A stretch of 64,000 nucleotides of DNA. Source: Mastigocoleus testarum BC008. GTDB taxonomy: Bacteria > Cyanobacteriota > Cyanobacteriia > Cyanobacteriales > Nostocaceae. The notes under the pieces are model-generated. The model was given only the letters and a program-made list of their open reading frames with translations. It was not told the origin of the DNA and ran no database searches. Positions 1 through 8,667 of the stretch are shown here, piece by piece; the stretch's first letter is position 1, and each line of letters opens with the position of its first letter. The stretch lies in contig NZ_LMTZ01000132.1 in the NCBI RefSeq assembly GCF_001456025.1, positions 1-64,000 of the forward strand, given 5' to 3'. A program made the translations under genes and the position numbers.

Positions 1-284
1 GACTGTTTTCTTGCATCTGAATATATTCCTTGGGTCTGATAATGTATTAACCATCACCTTTTTGTATTTATTCAGCAAGCCCTACTTAAATCACCCGCGA
101 TTGATAAATTTCTTTATTTATTAATTTTAAAATTGCCGATTTAAAACGATTGATTTCAAACTACCGATTCAGTTTACTTGCATCTAAAAAACAAAATATT
201 TTCTCAAATCAAAGAGGAAAATATATTAACGAGTATGAATGGAAGCAAATATATAACATTACCGAATATTTTAATTACTTGAAT

Positions 285-1583
285 TTACTTATTATCTGCT
301 TTAGTAGGTGAATTAACTTCCGGACGATCGGCATGATGCTTGTTATACCAGTTCATTAATGGTGTAGCAGTAATACCATGGAGTGTAATGGAAGCAATGA
401 CGGTAGTGTAAGTTATCCAAGATATTTGCTGTGCTGGTTCACCTTCTACCCCATGACCCAAAGCATAAGAAAGGTAATATAAAGAACCAATTCCGCGAAT
501 TCCAAACCAACTAAATAGCAAGCGATTTACGGGTTGAAAATTCTTGCGTTGTGGATAAACAAAGCGTTTACCGATAGTGCTAATCCAAACACTTAGAGGT
601 CTAATTATAAAAAGTAATGATACGCTAACTACTAGCGAGCCGAAAGCATAATCCATAATTGGTTGAAACAATAATATTGAACCCAAAATTACAATCGTTC
701 CGACTTCTAATAGTTTTTCTACTCTTTCGATAAATTGCAACTGTGCTAGCGGTTTTTCTGAAGATTTATAGCTACGTTGTAATACCAATCCAGCTACAAA
801 TACAGCTAAAAAACCATAACCATTGACGACCTCAGTTATTGAGTAAGTTAATAAAATTGTACTAAGTGCAATAAAATCTTCCATTAAATCATCAATAGGA
901 TGATATTGCTGAATTTTTCGATCCAACCAAACAATCACTTTAGACACTATAAATCCCGTAACAATACCAGCAATAATTGCCCAAATTACATCAATACCAA
1001 CCCAAGAGTGCAACCAATTATTCCAATTACTATCTTTCGAAGCGTAAATTCCAAAATAAACAAAAGGGAAAGCCAAAGCATCATTTAGTCCACCCTCAGA
1101 AGTTAAACCAAAACGTAATTCATTTTCATCTTTGGTGTCTTTTAATTGTACTTCTGAAGCTAAAACTGGATCCGTCGGTGATAAGATGGCTCCAAGTAAA
1201 ATAGCAGACCCCCAATCTAAATTAATAGCAAATTTAGCAACAGCAGCTAGAGCAAAAATTGAAATTGGCATGACAATTCCAATTAGTCTTATAGTTATAT
1301 CCCAAGCAGCTAACTTAAAAGGACGAATAATTTTTAAGCCACAGCCAAATACAGATACTATAACTACAAATTCAGTAAGTCGCTCTAGCAAATTTATACT
1401 AAATACTTCAGTTTGACGTAACTGAATTAAATTAAAACCGTAGGGACCAATAATAATTCCGACAGCCAGGTAGATAATTGCATAAGAAAGAGGTAAACGC
1501 CGAGAAATAAAACCAGAGCCTAAGGTCGCAAATAGTAACAGCAGACCGATCGCTAATAGATTTAAAATATAAACATCTACCAT
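285..1583 (-). CDS. CPA1-family Na+(K+)/H+ antiporter
   Basis: This is a multispanning inner-membrane protein of 432 aa that should exchange Na+ or K+ for protons. About 11-12 hydrophobic segments run through the whole length. The SPTDPVLA stretch (about residue 135) and SEGGLNDALAFP (about residue 163) are the transport-site motifs expected of the CPA1/NhaP group (family knowledge). Length fits a short NhaP-type antiporter without a long cytosolic tail. The ATG at 1583 directly precedes the first membrane segment. The gene stands alone, with the stress protein upstream on the same strand after about 310 bases. Ion specificity cannot be read from sequence. Confidence 0.9.
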   Translation of the reverse strand: MVDVYILNLLAIGLLLLFATLGSGFISRRLPLSYAIIYLAVGIIIGPYGFNLIQLRQTEVFSINLLERLTEFVVIVSVFGCGLKIIRPFKLAAWDITIRLIGIVMPISIFALAAVAKFAINLDWGSAILLGAILSPTDPVLASEVQLKDTKDENELRFGLTSEGGLNDALAFPFVYFGIYASKDSNWNNWLHSWVGIDVIWAIIAGIVTGFIVSKVIVWLDRKIQQYHPIDDLMEDFIALSTILLTYSITEVVNGYGFLAVFVAGLVLQRSYKSSEKPLAQLQFIERVEKLLEVGTIVILGSILLFQPIMDYAFGSLVVSVSLLFIIRPLSVWISTIGKRFVYPQRKNFQPVNRLLFSWFGIRGIGSLYYLSYALGHGVEGEPAQQISWITYTTVIASITLHGITATPLMNWYNKHHADRPEVNSPTKADNK

Positions 1584-1892
1584 AATTTCCCATCTCTCCG
1601 TAGAATTTTATTTTTTATAAGTCAAAAGTTATGCTTGCTCCCTGTACCTGGCGTCAAGGAAATTTTCTTTCATAGTAATAATCTCCCTACGGTGAGAAGC
1701 TTGGGAGATTATTGATTAGGATATTTTGAAGGTTCAAGAGTCAAACTTTTAAAAGTAAAACTAATAGAACTTATGCCGCTAGTACATTTTTTCTCGTAGA
1801 GTATGTGACACTTCGATTAATTTGCAAGGGGAAATAAAGCTCTTGGCGTCGCACACCAAACATGATAATTGTGACAATGGGGCAAATCCTGA
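1584..1892. repeat. Intergenic region with an 11-bp perfect inverted repeat
   Basis: No gene is seen here. Bases 1677-1687 (AATAATCTCCC) and 1703-1713 (GGGAGATTATT) form a perfect 11-bp stem with a 15-nt loop. It lies between two minus-strand genes, so it could be a hairpin at the 3' end of the stress-protein transcript. No T-run follows on either strand, so it is not a textbook terminator. Confidence 0.5.
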
Positions 1893-2462
1893 CTAAATGA
1901 GTGTACGATTTTTAATATCTTGGGTTAGCGGTATATTATACATTTCCCAATCTATAATTCCTTGGGGTCTCAAAATCATTTCCGCTTTCTTAACTTCCGC
2001 TTGAGTCCCTTCAACTAGTACCACATAACTTCCTCGAGAAAGTAGTTCGTCGTAGTACTTAGCTCTATCTTCGGGAATTCCCCAACCAACCAAAGCGCCA
2101 ACTAAGCCACCACTAGCAGCACCAATACCACTACCGATCAGAGTATTAGCAAGTATTACTCCTACTTCTGCGATTGGACCAATACCGGGAATTGCTAATA
2201 CCCCCAAACTACCTAACAAACCAACCAATCCGCCTGTAACTCCTCCTGTACTTGCTCCTGTCTTAGCTGCTCCTTTAGTTAGTTCTGCGTTTGATTTATC
2301 CGGAACTATATCACCTGCCTGTTTGTAACTTTCAGTATGCTGACCAACTATAGAAATTTTATCCATATTAAAGTCAGCCTCTCTTAATTCATAAAGCGCT
2401 CTTTGTGCTTCTTCATAAGTTGGAAAGGTCCCAACTGCACGTTGTAATTCATCTTCAAACAT
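1893..2462 (-). CDS. General stress protein, YflT/GSP17M-like, with glycine-zipper core
   Basis: The 189-aa protein begins with a short alpha/beta module (residues 8-45, FPTYEEAQRALYELREADF then ISIVGQ) that resembles the N-terminal domain of YflT/GSP17M-type general stress proteins. A long Gly/Ala/Leu-rich stretch (about 62-128) follows and could form one or two glycine-zipper membrane hairpins. The end (about 135-175, SRGSYVVLVEGTQAEVKKAEMIL) looks like a second copy of the regulatory-type fold. The function is not known biochemically; relatives are stress-induced. The neighbours (antiporter, SLH porin-like protein) agree with an envelope-stress role, which is inference. Confidence 0.75.
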   Translation of the reverse strand: MFEDELQRAVGTFPTYEEAQRALYELREADFNMDKISIVGQHTESYKQAGDIVPDKSNAELTKGAAKTGASTGGVTGGLVGLLGSLGVLAIPGIGPIAEVGVILANTLIGSGIGAASGGLVGALVGWGIPEDRAKYYDELLSRGSYVVLVEGTQAEVKKAEMILRPQGIIDWEMYNIPLTQDIKNRTLI

Positions 2463-2625
2463 AATCTTTTTGCTCTTATAAAAAACAATTATTTAGTTTT
2501 ATTGGTATCTTAAGTGTCTTTGCTTCATCCGTGCATAGCGTCCGCAGAAAACGGTTAAATAAGTTGCCAGGATGAAGCGTTAACTGTTAACTTACCCCTG
2601 AATTCTAACCCTGCACCTACTTAAT

Positions 2626-4326
2626 CTAGAAGTTATAGCCGATTCCTAAAAGTAACCCAACATCTGTATCATCATCTAAGAAAGCTGCGTTAGCACTACC
2701 ATTAACAGTGAAGCGATCGCCTAAAGGTACGTCTATACCGCCCGTAAGTAAGAAACCGACATCTGCATCGTCACTTGTCTCAATAGCTACGCCAGCACCT
2801 AAGTAGGGAGAAACATTAAACGACCTTCCTGCTACTGAAGGTGTCGTACGTGGAGAAAAATCAAAGGTTAGAGGTAATAAAATCACGGGGTCATCATCAA
2901 TTATGACTGATGGTCGTGCAGAGAAGCGACGTGTCAGTCCTATTTTACTAATCGCTGCAAAGCTGCCTTCACCTAATGCAGTTTCACCACCTAGGCCAAT
3001 ATTACCACCAACTCCAATGTAGCTAGAACCACCACGGGTCGCACGACCGGGTTCGAGATCTGCTCCATTACTGTCTGCAGTTTCAGTTTTAGTTTCAGTT
3101 TCTGACTTTTGAGTTCCATCAAAATCGGGTGGAATTAAAACTTGGTTAACTGCGTGGATGACACCGTTACTAGCATCGATATCAGCCTGGATAACATTTG
3201 TGGCGTTGACCGCGATTTGGTTCTTGCTAGAATCGACTTGAATATTAACCGGTTGACCTTCAAGGGTTTGCAGTTCTCCCGCTGAAATTTGATCCGCACT
3301 CAACCTTCCGGGAACTACGTGATATCTTAAAATTTTCACCAGCAATTCTTTATTCTCTGGCTGCTGCAATTCTTGTAAAGTTTCTGGAGGTAAGGCAGCA
3401 AAGGCGGCGTCGGTGGGTGCGAAAACTGTGTAAGGTCCTGGCTGTTGAAGAATATCTGCTAGATTTGCCGATTGCAGTAAAGAAGTTAAAGTAGAAAAGG
3501 AATCACTAGAGGAAGCTATAGATACGATATCGTTTTTAGCTTGAGTAGGACCGGGAGTCCCAGCAACGATATAGCTTGCTGCGGGGAGATTAGCTGCTAA
3601 TGGTTGTGCTTGTCCCTGATTAACTAAAGCTTGATATATTAGGGCTGCGGCTTCGGCACGAGTTAAATTTTCTGTAGGATTAAGTGTTTTTGCATCTGGA
3701 TAGTTGACAACCATACTGGCTTCTGTAGCTGCTGCAACACTACTTTGTGCATAGGTAGGGATGGCAAACACATCTGTGTAGTAAGTGTTTAAGGTTTCAG
3801 TTACAGGTTTCGCCGCAGTTAACCTTAAACCATTGCTTAAAGCGACAATGGCTTGAACTTTAGGAATTTCTTGATTTGGTTGAAACACATTTCCCGGATA
3901 GCCCAACATAAATCCGGTTTCATAGGCTTCCTTAATTGCTGAAGCTGCCCAATAATCAGCTGGAACATCTGAAAATCCTTGGGTACTTAACTGTCGGACT
4001 GGATTTTGATTAAAAGCTTTTTCCAGCATTGCTGCAAATTCAGCACGCTCAACTGGTCTTTCAGGCTTAAATGTACCATCCGGAAAGCCAGTTATAATTT
4101 GTCTCTGTACTAAAGCCCGAATAAAAGGACTAGCCCAAAAACTCGCCGGAACGTCAGAAAATACAGTAGATGAAAACTGCGACTGACTCAAAATTGATTC
4201 CGAGTTTCTATTTTTTAGCTGAGCAACACTAGGTTCGGAAAGTAATACTGGACTAACTGTTACAATAGTTAGTCCAAAAGCTAGTAAGTAAATATTCTTG
4301 AACGACCAACGCAACGAAAAAAACAT
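2626..4326 (-). CDS. SLH-fasciclin (FAS1) outer-membrane protein with C-terminal barrel-like domain
   Basis: The 566-aa protein has a signal peptide (residues 1-35, cleavage probably after SVAQ). Three S-layer-homology repeats follow (about 53-110, 115-175, 180-240, with FSDVPASFWASPFIRAL and FSDVPADYWAASAIKEAY) and should bind the cell-wall polymer. A FAS1 adhesion domain covers about 265-400 (YTVFAPTDAAFAALP, then LRYHVVPGRL, ending VNQVLIPP). The last 130 residues are Gly-rich beta strands ending in GIGYNF, a terminal Phe typical of outer-membrane barrels. The start is backed by a strong GAGGAGG site before the ATG. The SLH-FAS1-barrel order is unusual; domain calls are firm, and the barrel is inference. 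Confidence 0.85.
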   Translation of the reverse strand: MFFSLRWSFKNIYLLAFGLTIVTVSPVLLSEPSVAQLKNRNSESILSQSQFSSTVFSDVPASFWASPFIRALVQRQIITGFPDGTFKPERPVERAEFAAMLEKAFNQNPVRQLSTQGFSDVPADYWAASAIKEAYETGFMLGYPGNVFQPNQEIPKVQAIVALSNGLRLTAAKPVTETLNTYYTDVFAIPTYAQSSVAAATEASMVVNYPDAKTLNPTENLTRAEAAALIYQALVNQGQAQPLAANLPAASYIVAGTPGPTQAKNDIVSIASSSDSFSTLTSLLQSANLADILQQPGPYTVFAPTDAAFAALPPETLQELQQPENKELLVKILRYHVVPGRLSADQISAGELQTLEGQPVNIQVDSSKNQIAVNATNVIQADIDASNGVIHAVNQVLIPPDFDGTQKSETETKTETADSNGADLEPGRATRGGSSYIGVGGNIGLGGETALGEGSFAAISKIGLTRRFSARPSVIIDDDPVILLPLTFDFSPRTTPSVAGRSFNVSPYLGAGVAIETSDDADVGFLLTGGIDVPLGDRFTVNGSANAAFLDDDTDVGLLLGIGYNF

Positions 4327-4589
4327 AAAAGCCTCCTCTTCCCAACTATACTCACTGTTTATCGCTTCAAATTTACGCAGTACCTGCTATCAAATGACCA
4401 TTGTCTTAGGTAGCTTAATATTTTCTGAGCATTAACAAATATAAGAAAACAGTCAAAATTTTTAACCTTACTCTTACCTTCACTGTACGCTTTTGCACGA
4501 GCTAGATATTTTATTTGCCCGTGCTTTCACTCTCAGCAGTGGGTTTACCGAATCGTCACCCTACAACAGAATCTTTCTACGATCTAATT

Positions 4590-5783
4590 TTATACTGACG
4601 ACGAGTTAGCGTAGACGGGATAGCGGAAGATTGCAGCAACAGATTCAGAATCTGGCATTTCCTCTGCAGACATGCAGTAAACCATCCCACCCTGTAAAAA
4701 AGTATTCGTGGCTGCAAAATCTAATAAATCAAAATTTTCTTTAGTGGAACTGTCATCAATTTCAATCGAATTAGTTTCTGGCTCGAATCGACCCCAGCAC
4801 TGGAGGTTATTGGGAATAAACAAAGTATCTACTTGACCATTAATAGCTGCAGGAATGATTTGTTTTACATCTGCACTAGCTTGTTTGGTACTTAGTAATT
4901 CTTGATATTGTGCGATCGCCTGTTGTCTGGCTTCTTGGAAATGCGGTTGAATAACTTGTAAAGCCTGCTGATGTAGTTCTTCTGAAGAAAGATTTTCCGG
5001 GTTCCCCGTTACACCTTGGCTATACAAATGAGGATAGGAATTAGCTTCTTGGTAAATAGGAAGCAAATACTCTACACCTGCGAGGACTAATGGAACCTGT
5101 TTTCCCTGTAGCAAAGAGTGTAAACCGCGATCTATCTGCTGGAAGTAACGTAAGATTTCAGTTTTATTATCGGTCGTTCCTACTCCTTGTCCGTGATAAA
5201 TCGGATTGGATTGAGAAGCGACGCTTTTAGCTGCACCCTTTCCGACACTATGATACTGAAGTTGCTTTTCAGGATCGTCGTAACTTAAAGCCTCAGCTAA
5301 ACTAGAAGGGACATCTTCAGGTAAAGCTAGTTCTTGAATGTTGTAATGACTTGCTTGAAATAGACGAATTTGGTTTTGAGCCAAGGCTAACAAGTAAAAC
5401 TCATTATCTGCAGCCATTAGCGGGAGTAAAGGTTTAAAGTAAAAGCGATCGCTTACTTCTACCAATTCTGTAAAACTATGAGGTAAAAGATAGTAACGCG
5501 TTTGACTTTGAGATATAAAATAAGCCAAGCCTAATTCTTGATGCTGCCAAAAATCATAATCATCTATCATTGTTTTGGCTTCTTGCAGAAGTTCGCCCGT
5601 TTCTGTTGTACTTAAACCAGCAGCTACTAACTTCGATTCAGCTCGATCTAATAAGTTTTTGAAACGTATAGGGTTTTGCCTAGTCTCTTTTCCTGCCTTA
5701 TGTGTAGGCATATAGATAGATACACAGAATCTATCTGTTAAGTTAAATAAACTATTTAATTCTTCTTTCGCAAATAAACTCAT
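4590..5783 (-). CDS. baeRF-family protein (eRF1-like fold), family 3-like
   Basis: This soluble 397-aa protein has the layout of the bacterial baeRF families, which are distant homologues of the archaeo-eukaryotic release factor eRF1. The N-terminal region (CVSIYMPTHKAG, then RFKNLLDRAESKL, 20-50) and the C-terminal RNase H-like half (VPLVLAGVEYLLPIYQEA, about 228-245; then an AINGQVDTLFIP strand near 320) match that family. Relatives are proposed to act on stalled ribosomes, but no bacterial member of this subgroup has a settled role. No Shine-Dalgarno site is obvious before the ATG. A second gene of the same superfamily is at 52255. Confidence 0.75.
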   Translation of the reverse strand: MSLFAKEELNSLFNLTDRFCVSIYMPTHKAGKETRQNPIRFKNLLDRAESKLVAAGLSTTETGELLQEAKTMIDDYDFWQHQELGLAYFISQSQTRYYLLPHSFTELVEVSDRFYFKPLLPLMAADNEFYLLALAQNQIRLFQASHYNIQELALPEDVPSSLAEALSYDDPEKQLQYHSVGKGAAKSVASQSNPIYHGQGVGTTDNKTEILRYFQQIDRGLHSLLQGKQVPLVLAGVEYLLPIYQEANSYPHLYSQGVTGNPENLSSEELHQQALQVIQPHFQEARQQAIAQYQELLSTKQASADVKQIIPAAINGQVDTLFIPNNLQCWGRFEPETNSIEIDDSSTKENFDLLDFAATNTFLQGGMVYCMSAEEMPDSESVAAIFRYPVYANSSSV

Positions 5784-6132
5784 AAATAATGCTAGCGTAA
5801 TTACAAAAATACTTTCAAAAACTGCTTACTCTTTACTGCCAATAGTTTTGCACTACGATCGCAAGACAACTATTTTGCGTATCCTGTAAACAGTTCAATT
5901 AAATAAAGACCCTGGTGAGGTTTTTTGGAGTCAGTCACCCATATCAGCTAAGTTTCACACAGGAAACGATTGCAGAGACTTTTATGTGTTGGGTTTAGAA
6001 TACCTTGGCCTAAGAATGAAAATTTTCCCAAGGAGGGAACAGGAGAAAGTGTAAAGATTTATTGACGAGTAATTTATGGCTCTCAGACTCTTTTCCAGAG
6101 TGTCACCTAACCACTGTTAATATTAATAATTA
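5784..6132. other. Intergenic region, no feature recognised
   Basis: This 349-base stretch lies between two minus-strand genes. It carries one GATCGC site but no open frame with a ribosome-binding site, no clear hairpin with a T-run and no recognisable RNA gene. It presumably contains the promoter of the baeRF gene. Confidence 0.4.
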
Positions 6133-6771
6133 TCAATTCCAACCCAATGGCTTCTCTGCAGCTGATGGTACTGATTCAATCCTAGGAGAACTCTGTTTGT
6201 CAACTACTTGGACGGTAGTGGCTTGAGGACCCATTTCTCCTTCCGTTTCCTTAAATCTGACCCCATTACCAACTTCTAATTGCTCAAAGCTCTGATTGGT
6301 AACACTATTGCGGTGAAAATAGACTTCCTTACCGGTACTGATTTCTTTAAGAAAACCATAACCTTGTTCGGAAAATAATTTAGTGATAACAGCGCCCATT
6401 TCCTGTTCGGGATGTGTTTTCACTTCCCCTTGTTGCTCTGTGGTGAGTCCAACCAATTGACGACGCGCTGCTTCAAAAGCATCTCGAATTACTGCTTCTA
6501 GGGGCGGATACTGTTTACCTTTGTCAGGGTTATAACCTACCGCTATTTCACGTCCGTGGGGGATTGTAATATCAATACTGATCCTGTGAGGAGACCCACT
6601 TTCTGGATTCTCGTGAGCTTTTTCAACCACTACGTGACAGCTATTCATGTAATTGCAAAATTTTTCTAACTTTGCAATTTTTTCTCTTATTAGAGAATCA
6701 ATAGCTTCGGTTTTAGTAATATTGCGATAAGTAATTTCTGGAGGGATTTGCATAGTATTTGACTCTTGCAT
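6133..6771 (-). CDS. HPF/RaiA ribosome-associated protein fused to a cold-shock domain
   Basis: Residues 7-115 match the HPF/RaiA (S30AE) hibernation-factor fold: ITYRNITKTEAIDSLIREKI, a central CHVVVEKAH strand, and SIDITIPHGREIAVG before the helix DAFEAARRQL. Residues 125-175 form a cold-shock-type OB fold (GAVITKLFSEQGYGFLKE, then EVYFHRNSV) with an RNP1-like KLFSEQGYGF and an RNP2-like VYFHR. The protein is 212 aa and cytosolic. It probably binds ribosomes or RNA under stress. A second ATG at residue 7 (base 6753) is equally possible; neither has a strong ribosome-binding site. The HMA-like gene is 57 bases upstream on the same strand, so they are probably co-transcribed. Confidence 0.85.
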   Translation of the reverse strand: MQESNTMQIPPEITYRNITKTEAIDSLIREKIAKLEKFCNYMNSCHVVVEKAHENPESGSPHRISIDITIPHGREIAVGYNPDKGKQYPPLEAVIRDAFEAARRQLVGLTTEQQGEVKTHPEQEMGAVITKLFSEQGYGFLKEISTGKEVYFHRNSVTNQSFEQLEVGNGVRFKETEGEMGPQATTVQVVDKQSSPRIESVPSAAEKPLGWN

Positions 6772-6828
6772 CGTTAAAAATAATTAGCGAACTTGCTATC
6801 ATTACTGGAAAGATAATCAAGCTCAAAT

Positions 6829-7044
6829 TTAATTAATTTTATGTCCTGATGCAACTATTAGTTGCTTAAAAGTCTCGGCAGAAGCCTTAGATTCTATGGT
6901 CACTTTTTGAGAATCTAAATCAATGTTTACATTAGCATTTGGTTCAGAAGTCAGAATAGTTTGCTTTAAATTATCGCTAGCTTCTTGACTCTTGAGAGTA
7001 GGTACGTGAAATTCCATTTGCCGTTTAACTCCAAAAATATTCAT
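6829..7044 (-). CDS. HMA-like small protein without the CxxC metal site
   Basis: This 71-aa protein has the beta-alpha-beta-beta-alpha-beta pattern of heavy-metal-associated domains: MEFHVPTL at residues 10-17, a helix SDNLKQTILTS, strands ANVNIDLDSQKVTIES, a helix, then a final LIVASGHKIN. The usual metal loop GMTCxxC is replaced by VPTLKSQEA, and there is no cysteine in the whole protein. It therefore cannot bind copper in the usual way. It precedes the HPF-cold-shock gene by 57 bases. No ribosome-binding site is clear. The role is unknown. Confidence 0.7.
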   Translation of the reverse strand: MNIFGVKRQMEFHVPTLKSQEASDNLKQTILTSEPNANVNIDLDSQKVTIESKASAETFKQLIVASGHKIN

Positions 7045-7323
7045 TAGACAATTTGCTTAGAATAAGGTTAGTTCGAATCGATCCATTTACCTAACCATCT
7101 TTAGTTATAAATAGGTGATATCTTTAGTTATAATCCTTGAATCTATGACCATGGGAGCAATTTAAACCCTGCTTTCGATACATTTATTATTTGTTTTTTT
7201 TTAATAAGTTAGCAGTAGCTAAACACAATTTTCTAAACTGTATATTCAGTGTTTAGATAAACTGATATCGCTGAATTTTATTTTGTCTAGTATTAGCAAT
7301 AAAAATTCATAACAGACAAGTAC

Positions 7324-7329
7324 AAGGAG
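7324..7329 (+). promoter_or_regulatory. Ribosome-binding site of the SDR gene
   Basis: AAGGAG lies 7 bases before the ATG at 7337 and fixes that start. Confidence 0.7.
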
Positions 7330-7336
7330 AACTGAC

Positions 7337-8203
7337 ATGGCAATTTCTGCAGATCAAATTCCTGCTCAATCTCAGGATAGACAACCTGCATTAGAATCAG
7401 AAATGAATCCCAAACCCCAGTACGACCGGGAAAGTTACGTCGGTAGTAACAAATTAGAGGGTAAAGTAGCTCTCATTACTGGAGGTGACAGTGGTATCGG
7501 TAGGTCTGTTGCAGTACTTTATGCAAAAGAAGGTGCAAACATAGCCATTTCTTATCTCGACGAACACGGAGACGCGCAAAAGACCAAGGAGTTAGTCGAG
7601 CAAGAAGGACGAAAATGCTTACTAATTCCTGGAGATATTAGTGACGAGCATTTTTGTCAGCAAGTAGTAGAAAAAACTATCGAACAGTTAGGACAACTAG
7701 ATATTCTCGTTAACAATGCAGCCGAACAACGTTTAGAAAATCCCGAAACTCTAGAAAATATTGATTCGAGAAGTTTGAATAGTATTTTCAGTACCAATAT
7801 TTTCTCAATGTTTTATTTGTGCAAAGCTGCAATTCCCCATCTTAAAGAAGGTAGCTCAATTATTAATACTACTTCTATCAACGCATACAAAGGTAACGCA
7901 CCTTTACTTAGTTACTCTACAACTAAAGGTGCGATCCTTGCCTTTACCCGTTCCTTGTCCCAATCATTACTAGAAAAAGGTATCCGCGTTAACGCTGTAG
8001 CCCCTGGACCGATTTGGACTCCCTTTATTCCCGATGCTTTTCCCAGCGAAAAAGTTGAAGGGTTCGGGAAACAAGTTCCGATGAAGCGTCCCGGTCAGCC
8101 TGTTGAAGTTGCTACAAGCTTTGTATTCTTAGCATCGGAAGATTCTTCCTACTTCGCAGGACAAGTGTTACATCCTAATGGTGGTGTAGTAGTCGGTGCA
8201 TAG
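7337..8203 (+). CDS. SDR-family oxidoreductase, YghA/glucose-dehydrogenase-like
   Basis: The 288-aa protein is a classical short-chain dehydrogenase with an extra 40-residue N-terminal arm typical of the YghA/YhdF group. The cofactor motif is TGGDSGIG (about residues 49-56), the NNAAEQ stretch is at about 128, the catalytic Ser is in INTTSINAY (about 178-186), and the YSTTKGA catalytic Tyr-Lys pair is at about 194-198. The PGPIWTPF loop binds cofactor and substrate. It probably reduces or oxidises a sugar, polyol or aldehyde with NAD(P)(H); the substrate is unknown. Relatives are often stress-induced, which fits the preceding stress genes. Confidence 0.88.
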   Translation: MAISADQIPAQSQDRQPALESEMNPKPQYDRESYVGSNKLEGKVALITGGDSGIGRSVAVLYAKEGANIAISYLDEHGDAQKTKELVEQEGRKCLLIPGDISDEHFCQQVVEKTIEQLGQLDILVNNAAEQRLENPETLENIDSRSLNSIFSTNIFSMFYLCKAAIPHLKEGSSIINTTSINAYKGNAPLLSYSTTKGAILAFTRSLSQSLLEKGIRVNAVAPGPIWTPFIPDAFPSEKVEGFGKQVPMKRPGQPVEVATSFVFLASEDSSYFAGQVLHPNGGVVVGA

Positions 8204-8667
8204 GTGAATTCATAAGGTAAATTCGTCAACTCAAATTCAATGACGTAGTATCGCTACTTAACGAAGGAAGGAGTAGGGAGGAAGAAGGGACTCCGTTAAT
8301 AAATTAATGGGCTTGTATCGAATGGCACGCTCGTTAAGACTCATCCGCACGTAGCGTGCATGAACAAACTTTGAATTGATGGGGAGTGTGGGAAGCTTGT
8401 TATTTAGTTTCGTGCAACGTCCTCATTAATTAAACTCCCCCTCTCTACCCCCTCTTCCCTCCTCCTTCCAACGCAGTCGGTCAATTTTTAAACTCGTTTT
8501 GTAAGAAGATTTTTGAATACGGTCGGAGAATATATATTTTCGATATATTTTCGCTCCCAATAGTAAGTAAAATTATAGTTTTAATTAATAAGTTAAATTT
8601 CTAACTGATAATTTTTTTGTGCCTGGGTTAATACTTCGAATGAGTATAGTTCGGGTATAATTAATGT
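8204..8667. repeat. Intergenic region with a large imperfect inverted repeat
   Basis: No gene is seen. A purine-rich arm (8264-8311) is mirrored by a pyrimidine-rich arm (8420-8469), so the region could fold into a hairpin about 205 bases long. Inside it GCACGCT (8325-8331) pairs exactly with AGCGTGC (8353-8359). The layout suggests a degraded mobile palindrome or a structured 3' end of the SDR transcript. Upstream of the ABC gene, TATAAT at 8656-8661 could be a -10 box. Confidence 0.45.

Noticed and set aside
900..1416. Plus-strand frames opposite the antiporter gene
   Set aside because: They are antisense shadows of a clear CPA1 antiporter gene.
7060..7100. GTTCGAATC-like sequence as a tRNA T-loop
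   Set aside because: No acceptor, D or anticodon stems fit around it; only a short GGTTAG/CTAACC pairing is present.
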